Positions 6,721 to 12,374 of a DNA stretch of 12,374 bases are shown here, piece by piece. Under the pieces are notes generated by a model, which worked only from the letters and a program-made list of their open reading frames with translations, had not been told where the DNA came from and made no database searches. Position 1 is the stretch's first letter. Each line of letters starts with the position of its first letter. The DNA is from JBPCRW01 sp050996405 (GTDB lineage: Bacteria; Acidobacteriota; Blastocatellia; Pyrinomonadales; Pyrinomonadaceae). The stretch is taken from NCBI GenBank assembly GCA_050996405.1, contig JBPCRW010000273.1, forward strand, positions 1 through 12,374. The letters run 5' to 3'. The position numbers and the translations under genes were made by a program.

Positions 6721-9564
6721 TCAATTGTTGACTCTTTGAAATCCGGTCAAAGATAATGACTGGAAGAAAGGCGTGCCGGGCGGCAGCCGCGTCGGGTCGA
6801 GAAAAGTCGCGTCAAAAACCCAGTTGCGCGTCGGCGGGCTATAGACCTTGCCGCTTTTATATGTGCCGTTGTTGTTGTGCGAATTGTAAAGGTTAATTAG
6901 AGAACCGTCGTAGTTAAGCCTGATGCCGCCCCAATCTTCCAGAAACCGCTTGAAGTTATGCACGCCGCCGCAAAGATGCGAGTTGTAGCCGCCGCCCTGA
7001 TTCGGCGTGCCGTCCATACTGCTCATCGTATCGCCCGCCAGAATCGCAAATCTGACCGTCGTTTCAGAAGCGGTTCTATTACTGTAACTAAAAGGCGAGC
7101 TAAAACTATTGGCATCATTCCAACTGTTTGAAAGAATTGTGATGGCATCACCGACCACCGAAGCCGGAACGTGGTCAACCGTATCCTGCGGCAGATAATC
7201 GATTGATTGCGTCGGCGTTCCGACATTTCTGATGCCGGTGGCGTTATAATTTCCTTTAACATAAACTCCGTTTTCTGAAGCGACTGTAAAACCGTTAGTG
7301 TTTTCGGGCGTTGTCGAATCGTAATTACCCGGAAGCACCGTGCCGTTAATTAACCGCACACCGCGCCGATAGTATTTTGTATTAATTACGGCGGCGGCAT
7401 CCGCAGGCATTTGCACGTTATATTTCGGAGCTTCATTACCGCTATTGTAATCAGTTTCCAGAATGCCATCATTGTTGACATCTTCGCCATACTGCATTAT
7501 CCCGTCGTTATTGCCGTTTGAACTGTTGATATAGACATCTTCCATATCGTATTCGCCGTCAAAATCGTAATCGCCGCGACGGTCTGAAACATATAAAACC
7601 CAGCCGTTTTTGTTCGGCACATCCGTGTTTTTCAAAGACACATTGCTTTTTGAGGCGGCGTAAGCCGTGTTCGTCGGCAGCAGGCTGTTAAAGCCTCCGT
7701 TAAAAAATCTTCTCAAATTAGCAACATCAATATCAACCATACTCATCACCCCTGCAAGCGGAACATTTGTTCCATAAACACTGCCGGTATTTAAGACCGA
7801 ATTGTCAATATTATAAAGTCCCTCGCGCGTATCAAACATCATAATCGGAAAAGGCGCGACTTGAGAGTTATTTTGCGAAACCCCGCTGTAATAAACCTTT
7901 GCGCTGTAGTCGGTATCGTTGCCCGATGTGGCGTTGCCGTTGTCATCCGGGATTTTGTCAATTTTATTTATGCCGCTTCCGTCCGTATTTGTCAGAACGA
8001 AGTTTTGATTTGTTCCATACCAAAGACTGCTTGAACCGTCGGTTAAAAATGGACTTCCGGCTTTAATGACATTGCCCGGTATCATCCATCTTTGCAGTTT
8101 GATAACCGAGCGATTGTCTGGATATTTCGTGTCGGTCGTGTTAGAAGTAAAATTGGCTGCGGTTATTTGAAAATCGACTCGTCCGCCAGACTCTTTAATT
8201 ATCGGTGCTGGTTCGGTCACGCCGAGACTCAAAAAGTCTTCCGTTACATCACTAGTGACCGGCAAACCCGTGTCCGGGCTGACTTGAACAAGCTCAACCT
8301 TAATCCAATTTTGGCGCGTTACGCCGTTAGAATAATTCGCTTTGGTAAATCGAACGCCGTTAAGAGCGGTTGCTTGATAACCGTCGGTCATCCGCTTTGG
8401 CTGATAACCATTTCCCGCATCAAGCTGCACGCCGCAATTTCCGCTGACATTAGCGCAACCCGGCAATCTATCTTTGGTATCCGCCAGCGAAACGCGGATA
8501 CCGGATTTGTTAGCGTATTTTTCCTTAGTGGTAACGGAGCTATCTATCGCGGCGGTTGGAACTGCGACGACCTTTGGATTCCATGCTGTTCCTGATTTGT
8601 CATTATAAAGGTCGCCGACGTTTCTTCCGCGTTTTATCAGTTCGATATAATCCGGTGTTCCGCCTCTTTGACGAGTATCGATCGCCAGCGGTAAATCGAG
8701 ACGCGGCTGCGAGGCTAATAAATTTCCGCCGTAGGTCGCGTTATTATTCGACCAGCTTGCGTTTTTATAAACCGTCGGCATATCGCTGTCGTATGCAAAA
8801 AGGTTTGCGCCGTTGGTCGGGCTGTGCAAGGCACTTCCCATATTGTGATTGACCTGCGCGTAAACGCCGGAACTGTTTTTTACATAGACGTTTTCTCCCC
8901 AGTTTGTATAAGAATAACCGTTGCGGGCAGTATCGGTTACAATCTGCCCGACCGCCGTCACTCTCGACGAGAAATACAAACCCGTCTGCGCCATCATATA
9001 GATATTTCGGTTGGAATGAACGCGCCCGCCAAAGTCGAAACGCGGACCGGGATGGAATTCGAGGTCGTGGTCGTAAAAAATACCGAACTGGAAAATCGGC
9101 ACTTCGTCGTTGAAAAACTGCCGGCGCAGTTTTACTTTTACGCCGGTTGTTAAATCGGTTGCCGTCGTGTTGACTTCCCAAGCCTGCCGCAGCGCGCTTA
9201 ATCCCTGCAACTGCTGTTTTGAAACGACGACGATTTTCGGGTCGCCGATTTTCACCACGTGCTGCTCAAAGCTGTAATTCGGGAATCCCGCAAGAGAGCC
9301 GCCTTCAACAGTTGCGATGTCGGCATCAGTCGGAGTCAGTTTTTGTTCAAAGACTTTATCGAAATCGCGCGTCATATTTTCCAGGCTCGCTTCGGCAGCG
9401 GAAAAAGCGCGCGATTCCGCTGCGTCGTTTGCCGTCGCCAAGGTTTCGGTCGTCGTGCGCGATAGAGCAAGCACCACAAAACCCATCACCAATGCCATTA
9501 TTAACAAGGCAATCACAACTGCCATCCCGCGCTGATTAGCCTTTTCTTCCTGTTTGCTTTTCAT
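6721..9564 (-). CDS. Giant PilX/GspK-like pilin-class protein X-A (cassette A)
   Basis: A 947-residue protein. A 13-residue leader ending NQRG precedes a hydrophobic helix, MAVVIALLIMALVMGFVVLA (14-33). The RG-x-A-x-V-I-A-L-L pattern without Glu at +5 is the PilX/GspK style, and those subunits sit at the fibre tip. Then come SRAFSAAEASLENM (51-64), VPIFQFGIF (155-163), GGRVHSNRNIY (179-189), GWVLYVSDRRGD (654-665), VASENGVYVKGNYNATGI (761-778) and the tail PPTRNWVFDATFL (910-922) plus LPPGTPFFQ (927-935). Residues 665-706 hold three consecutive EF-hand-like loops. C370 and C377 form a close pair; a third Cys is C865. It ends cassette A, 126 bp after the W-A stop, with GGAG 9 nt before ATG 9564. 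Probable secreted tip module of a pilus or pseudopilus; ligand unknown. Confidence 0.83.
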   Translation of the reverse strand: MKSKQEEKANQRGMAVVIALLIMALVMGFVVLALSRTTTETLATANDAAESRAFSAAEASLENMTRDFDKVFEQKLTPTDADIATVEGGSLAGFPNYSFEQHVVKIGDPKIVVVSKQQLQGLSALRQAWEVNTTATDLTTGVKVKLRRQFFNDEVPIFQFGIFYDHDLEFHPGPRFDFGGRVHSNRNIYMMAQTGLYFSSRVTAVGQIVTDTARNGYSYTNWGENVYVKNSSGVYAQVNHNMGSALHSPTNGANLFAYDSDMPTVYKNASWSNNNATYGGNLLASQPRLDLPLAIDTRQRGGTPDYIELIKRGRNVGDLYNDKSGTAWNPKVVAVPTAAIDSSVTTKEKYANKSGIRVSLADTKDRLPGCANVSGNCGVQLDAGNGYQPKRMTDGYQATALNGVRFTKANYSNGVTRQNWIKVELVQVSPDTGLPVTSDVTEDFLSLGVTEPAPIIKESGGRVDFQITAANFTSNTTDTKYPDNRSVIKLQRWMIPGNVIKAGSPFLTDGSSSLWYGTNQNFVLTNTDGSGINKIDKIPDDNGNATSGNDTDYSAKVYYSGVSQNNSQVAPFPIMMFDTREGLYNIDNSVLNTGSVYGTNVPLAGVMSMVDIDVANLRRFFNGGFNSLLPTNTAYAASKSNVSLKNTDVPNKNGWVLYVSDRRGDYDFDGEYDMEDVYINSSNGNNDGIMQYGEDVNNDGILETDYNSGNEAPKYNVQMPADAAAVINTKYYRRGVRLINGTVLPGNYDSTTPENTNGFTVASENGVYVKGNYNATGIRNVGTPTQSIDYLPQDTVDHVPASVVGDAITILSNSWNDANSFSSPFSYSNRTASETTVRFAILAGDTMSSMDGTPNQGGGYNSHLCGGVHNFKRFLEDWGGIRLNYDGSLINLYNSHNNNGTYKSGKVYSPPTRNWVFDATFLDPTRLPPGTPFFQSLSLTGFQRVNN

Positions 9565-9585
9565 TCTTGACTCTCCGTTCTTAGT

Positions 9586-9680
9586 GCGGAAACACGCACG
9601 AAGTAAGTGTGTCTTTCCTCTTACTGCGGAAACACTCCGCGCCCGTAAGTGTTGCGTCCTTACTTCGTGCGGGCTTCCGC
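9586..9680. repeat. REP-like palindromic repeat, copy 1 (between W-A and X-A)
   Basis: Outer 22-nt arms at 9586-9607 (GCGGAAACACGCACGAAGTAAG) and 9659-9680 are reverse complements at 20 of 22 positions. Inside lies a smaller hairpin: CTTAC (9620-9624), GCGGA (9626-9630), loop AACAC, TCCGC (9636-9640) and GTAAG (9645-9649). TGCGGAAACAC occurs twice as a direct repeat, at 9585 and 9625, so the element looks modular. It fills most of the 126-bp gap before X-A and should form a strong mRNA structure about 22 nt upstream of the start codon. Confidence 0.85.
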
Positions 9681-9690
9681 GAAATTGATT

Positions 9691-10824
9691 TTATCCGGCA
9701 TCATATTCGAGATTGCGCGTGCTGAATGTCGCGCTGACCGTAATTGTTTCGGGAACTTTTGTCTGCTCGTCATTTTCGTTTGACTGAACGCTCAAGGTAA
9801 CCGTGATTTGTCTGACCAGATTCATATTTGCCGGAGTGTCGTCACCGGTTCCCAGAATTCCGTCGGGACCAGCTGCCGGGTCTTCTGTGACCGTTCCGTC
9901 TTCCAGCACATAACGAACCTGCATATTCTGAATTCCGTAAGCTAACGGCTGGTCTTGAATCTGGTCGGCGGCGGTCGTGCCGCTTCGGTTGTTGCCATAG
10001 ATTGTTCGGATAAGCGTGCCGTCCGAATTAATTCTGTAACTGACCCAGAAAAATCTTTTTAACGAAGCGGCGTAGGTTGTGCAGTTGGTCGTAACCGTTC
10101 CGGTGCAGGGAACGAGCAGGCTTCCGTTTTGATTCGTGCCGGTAAAAGATTGATTAATTCCGAGCGGGTCGCCGGGCGCGAATTCGATTCTGTTGCCCGT
10201 TAAATCTACTTTGGTTGCCATCACCGCAACCTGACTTCCGTCAACGGTTTCGACTAAATACAAATCGTTGACAGCCGGTTGAATTTGGCTTGGGTCGGTG
10301 GTAATCGTCGTCCCGTCGGTTGTGACCGATGCCGTGTTGGGCGCGCCGCTGGCGGCTTGCGCGCCTTTGAGAGAAATTTTATCGCCGCCGTTAAAATCCA
10401 TATCGCGGTAGGCAAAAGCCACCAGGTCGGTTTTTCCGTTATTCGGGAGTAAAGTATTAGCGTTGAGGTTGTTGCCGGAAACGATTGAGGTCAAAACATC
10501 GCGTGTGCTGTTAGTATCCGGCGCGATTCCGAGACGGGTCGCTAAAAAGCCTTCGGGAACTGAACCGCCCGTCAGGTTGTAGCTTAATCCGGCGTTGAGC
10601 GCGTCACGACCGATTAAATGAATCGCCGCCCGCGCGTTTTTCAGCGTGTCGCTGCGGCGGCTGGCGCGGTTGCGGTCAATCCGCGAAATTTCCATCAGCC
10701 CGAAAATCGAGCCGGTGACAATTAAAAAAATGACGACCGAAATCAGCAGTTCGAGCAAGCTAAAACCATTTTCGGTTTTTCTATCGCGGGCGACCATTTT
10801 ATTTTTTACTTTAAGCTGAATCAT
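9691..10824 (-). CDS. PilW/GspJ-like minor pilin (cassette A)
   Basis: A 377-residue prepilin. The leader is 20 residues, ending RKTENG, then mature FSLLELLISVVIFLIVTGSI with Glu at +5. PilW/GspJ features follow: ARAAIHLIGRDALNAG after the helix, and a large beta-rich domain. The line LKRFFWVSYRINSDGTLIR (255-273) aligns with the PilW-like protein of cassette B. C240 and C248 lie in a segment missing from that paralog. GPDGILGTGDD (319-329) repeats the Asp/Gly loop motif of the two PilV-like proteins. Its AAGGAG site overlaps the stop codon of the preceding gene, so the two are probably translationally coupled. Predicted J/PilW position in the tip complex. Confidence 0.87.
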   Translation of the reverse strand: MIQLKVKNKMVARDRKTENGFSLLELLISVVIFLIVTGSIFGLMEISRIDRNRASRRSDTLKNARAAIHLIGRDALNAGLSYNLTGGSVPEGFLATRLGIAPDTNSTRDVLTSIVSGNNLNANTLLPNNGKTDLVAFAYRDMDFNGGDKISLKGAQAASGAPNTASVTTDGTTITTDPSQIQPAVNDLYLVETVDGSQVAVMATKVDLTGNRIEFAPGDPLGINQSFTGTNQNGSLLVPCTGTVTTNCTTYAASLKRFFWVSYRINSDGTLIRTIYGNNRSGTTAADQIQDQPLAYGIQNMQVRYVLEDGTVTEDPAAGPDGILGTGDDTPANMNLVRQITVTLSVQSNENDEQTKVPETITVSATFSTRNLEYDAG

Positions 10825-10833
10825 TGCGAACTG

Positions 10834-10839
10834 CTCCTT
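10834..10839 (-). promoter_or_regulatory. Strong ribosome binding site AAGGAG for W-A
   Basis: The minus strand reads TAAGGAG: the TAA stop of the PilV-like gene (10838-10840) overlaps AAGGAG, 9 nt before ATG 10824. This fixes the start of the PilW-like gene and suggests termination-reinitiation coupling between V and W. Confidence 0.8.
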
Positions 10840-11413
10840 ACTGATAGAGAGAAACCAGTGTGGTCATTGTTTCCTGGCGCGTTCCGCCGTTCACCAAATA
10901 GCGAACGGTGACGGTCACAAGTCGTTTTTTAATCGCTTCGTTAACGCCTTCCTGCACATCCGTGATAACAATCTGGCGGCTATAACCATTCATAACCCGA
11001 CTGGTGTTTGTCGTATTATTCGCTCCGGCGCACGGCGCGCCCGCGTCGCAGGCATCGTCCGCCGTGCCGAAAACTCCGTCTGTTCCTTCTTCTTCACGAA
11101 CCGGTCGGAATCCGGTCATAAAAATTCCCTGCGGCACACCGTTGACCAGATTATTTCCGACGTTGCCGATTGAATCCCAGCCCGTCACGCTGTTACCGCT
11201 GCCGTCATCTTTTTTCATTTCTTTGGCTGAAAATACGGATTCGATGGTCGAAAATGCCAGTTGCTTGGCAATAACCTGCTTGTCCGTTTCGTAAGAACGC
11301 ACCAGATTCGCCATCACCGCGCCGGTCATCGCCAGAATTCCGACCATCATAATCACCAGCGCAATCATTACATCGATATACGAAAAGCCCTGTTCGCGTT
11401 TTTTACATTTCAT
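10838..11413 (-). CDS. PilV/GspI-like minor pilin with Asp at +5 (cassette A)
   Basis: A 191-residue prepilin when started at ATG 11413, which has AGAGGA 6 nt upstream; an in-frame GTG at 11443 would add 10 residues and lacks such a site. The leader MKCKKREQG ends at Gly9, then mature FSYIDVMIALVIMMVGILAM. Position +5 is Asp14 rather than the near-universal Glu, while the cassette B paralog keeps Glu. GTDGVFGTADD (110-120) is followed by C122 and C128, an insertion relative to the paralog. MNGYSRQIVITDV and the terminal VTVTVRYLVNGG give the PilV-like beta domain. It lies 60 bp after the GspH-like gene and 13 bp before W-A. Predicted I/PilV component of the assembly-initiating complex. Confidence 0.86.
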   Translation of the reverse strand: MKCKKREQGFSYIDVMIALVIMMVGILAMTGAVMANLVRSYETDKQVIAKQLAFSTIESVFSAKEMKKDDGSGNSVTGWDSIGNVGNNLVNGVPQGIFMTGFRPVREEEGTDGVFGTADDACDAGAPCAGANNTTNTSRVMNGYSRQIVITDVQEGVNEAIKKRLVTVTVRYLVNGGTRQETMTTLVSLYQ

Positions 11414-11419
11414 TTTAAA

Positions 11420-11425
11420 TCCTCT
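11420..11425 (-). promoter_or_regulatory. Ribosome binding site AGAGGA for V-A
   Basis: On the minus strand AGAGGA is followed by TTTAAA and ATG 11413. It favours this start over the in-frame GTG at 11443 and gives a normal 9-residue prepilin leader. Confidence 0.7.
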
Positions 11426-11473
11426 GAATAATTCGGTTATCACTTGAAAAAAAAGATGTTTTTTCGCCGACGG

Positions 11474-12172
11474 TTAAGAGCCGTAACTGCTTCGCTGCGA
11501 ATCTTTCCACACATAACCGCTGCCCTGCTGGGCGTATTCCCACATCCGCACCGAGCCGCTCGAACCGACAATGGTAATTGCCCTCGAAACTTCGGAAACA
11601 GTGGTGCTTCCGGTTTTCGGTTTCCAGACGTAGAGGGTCGCGCCGACCTGGTTCGCGCCCGCTCCAATATCGTTAGTTCCCGCGTCAACCACCTGCCCGT
11701 TGAGCAGGAAACGAAGCGTGCAGACCGTGTGCGCCGGACTGAAAATATAAGTGCTGGGTTTAAAAACTGCGGCGGGAACGGGAGCGGTTTCCGGCGGCGT
11801 GCCGCTGACGTTGCTTGGTTTTGTGTCGATCCGAACTTGGCTGCTATCGTAAAGAGGAATGGTTCGGATGACAAAATCGTCGCTGGATTTGCTCGAATCC
11901 TGTTCATTTATTAAACGGGCGACATTACTGCTTAAATCCAGTTCCACACGCATTGTGACGCGCTGCGTCAAGGCTCTCTGTCTGGCTTCCTGAATTAAAT
12001 CGACAATCTGAAGCCCCTGGTCGTCGGCTTTATAAAGTTGTTTGGTGGTCGTGAAATAGATGAGCGAAACGGTCGTCATAATTCCGATAATGGCTAAAAC
12101 GGTGAGCAGTTCGATTAGCGAGAAACCATTATCGCCGCCTAATTTTCTTTTTTGTTTTATTATCTCTCGCAT
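11474..12172 (-). CDS. GspH/FimT-like minor pilin (cassette A)
   Basis: A 232-residue prepilin and the first gene of cassette A. The basic 16-residue leader ends GGDNG, followed by the classic mature start FSLIELLTVLAIIGIMTTVS with Glu at +5. After the helix, DLIQEARQRALTQRVTMRVEL (residues about 62-82) is the GspH/FimT signature helix leading into the beta sandwich; the C-terminal ITIVGSSGSVRMWEY parallels cassette B. One Cys lies in HTVCTLRF. ATG 12172 is preceded by a weak GGA. A consensus-like promoter lies 32-61 nt upstream of ATG. Likely the adaptor pilin connecting the I-J-K-type tip complex with the shaft. GspH of type II secretion is an alternative reading; the giant X partner favours a pilus or a specialised pseudopilus. 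Confidence 0.88.
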   Translation of the reverse strand: MREIIKQKRKLGGDNGFSLIELLTVLAIIGIMTTVSLIYFTTTKQLYKADDQGLQIVDLIQEARQRALTQRVTMRVELDLSSNVARLINEQDSSKSSDDFVIRTIPLYDSSQVRIDTKPSNVSGTPPETAPVPAAVFKPSTYIFSPAHTVCTLRFLLNGQVVDAGTNDIGAGANQVGATLYVWKPKTGSTTVSEVSRAITIVGSSGSVRMWEYAQQGSGYVWKDSQRSSYGS

Positions 12173-12203
12173 ATATTTCCGACGAATAAATTTTCGCGTC
12201 TTT

Positions 12204-12233
12204 ATCTTATCAAAAAATGTTTGCTAATGTCAA
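12204..12233 (-). promoter_or_regulatory. Sigma70-type promoter of cassette A
   Basis: On the minus strand, a perfect -35 TTGACA (12228-12233) is followed by an 18-nt spacer and TAAGAT (12204-12209, 4 of 6 to TATAAT). Transcription would start near 12197, leaving about a 25-nt leader before ATG 12172. Two copies of AATGTTT (12216-12222 and 12236-12242, plus-strand sense) lie in the spacer and just upstream of the -35. Confidence 0.6.
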
Positions 12234-12320
12234 ATAATGTTTAACGATGAATTGCTAATTTTAAAAACAGCCTAAATAACTTTCATTTCCTGATTTACAA
12301 ATAAAACGATTTGGAGAAAA
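12234..12320. other. Intergenic region upstream of cassette A
   Basis: An AT-rich stretch with no recognisable gene. It holds an AATGTTT copy (12236-12242) and a second TTGCTAAT (12252-12259) echoing 12221-12228. It separates the upstream terminator from the cassette A promoter. Confidence 0.5.
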
Positions 12321-12354
12321 ATCCCTCGCCGGAAATAAATTCAAGGCGAGGGAT
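12321..12354 (-). terminator. Rho-independent terminator of a gene beyond the window
   Basis: Arms 12321-12330 (ATCCCTCGCC) and 12345-12354 pair over 10 bp with a 14-nt loop. On the minus strand the GC-rich stem runs into TTTTTCTCC. It would stop transcription entering from beyond 12374 on the minus strand, so the pilin block does not continue an upstream operon. Confidence 0.72.
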
Positions 12355-12374
12355 AAGCGGGGAAGAAATTTTAC

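Noticed and set aside
8092..9539. Plus-strand open frames up to 167 codons opposite X-A
   Set aside because: Antisense shadows of a gene confirmed by its paralog; products are Arg/Cys-rich with no domain pattern.
11414..11473. A-run/T-run pair between H-A and V-A as a terminator
   Set aside because: Only an A/T stem (AAAAAA-CATC-TTTTTT) without GC content, and the gene order and spacing fit one operon.
11440..11914. Overlapping open frames of about 155 codons on both strands across the first pilin gene
   Set aside because: The GspH-like frame has a signal peptide, family motif and paralog; these two have none.

Overview
The window reads as a chromosomal piece of a Gram-negative (diderm) bacterium. 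It encodes type IV pilin-like proteins with class III signal peptides and a monofunctional peptidoglycan glycosyltransferase. Pro-Thr-rich tails, dispersed palindromic repeats and the style of the very large PilX-like proteins suggest an Acidobacteriota-type genome (Blastocatellia-like). That assignment is an impression, not something the sequence proves.

Layout. Positions 1-71 hold the last codons of a plus-strand gene I cannot identify. After a hairpin-forming AT-rich spacer comes a plus-strand mtgA (163-924). It converges on a long minus-strand block that fills the rest of the window (12172 down to 969). This block is two consecutive four-gene minor pilin cassettes. Cassette A, in transcription order, is a GspH/FimT-like pilin (12172-11474), a PilV/GspI-like pilin (11413-10838), a PilW/GspJ-like pilin (10824-9691) and a giant PilX/GspK-like protein (9564-6721). 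Cassette B is GspH/FimT-like (6483-5887), PilV-like (5897-5319), giant PilX-like (5283-2275) and PilW-like with a Pro-Thr tail (2258-969). The X and W genes have swapped order in B. A 17-bp perfect hairpin and an AT-rich spacer at 6490-6720 separate the cassettes. Cassette A has a recognisable sigma70-type promoter at 12204-12233, insulated from upstream by a rho-independent terminator at 12321-12354. The data therefore suggest two separately controlled operons.

How the genes may work together. In type II secretion and type IV pilus systems, four minor (pseudo)pilins (H/FimU, I/PilV, J/PilW, K/PilX) form the complex that starts assembly and sits at the fibre tip. Each cassette supplies one of each. 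The two X proteins (947 and 1002 aa) are several times longer than usual PilX and lack Glu at mature position 5, as GspK/PilX subunits do. They are the obvious candidates for an exposed tip or adhesive module. No PilY1, major pilin, prepilin peptidase or motor gene lies in the window.

The most interesting points are: paired giant tip-pilin candidates with a conserved C-terminal signature; three consecutive EF-hand-like loops in X-A that are eroded in X-B; cysteine-pair insertions found only in cassette A; Asp-rich DGxxGTxDD loops shared by the V and W pilins; and a REP-like palindromic repeat that lies between W-A and X-A and, in a second copy, has become part of the coding sequence of the X-B leader peptide.
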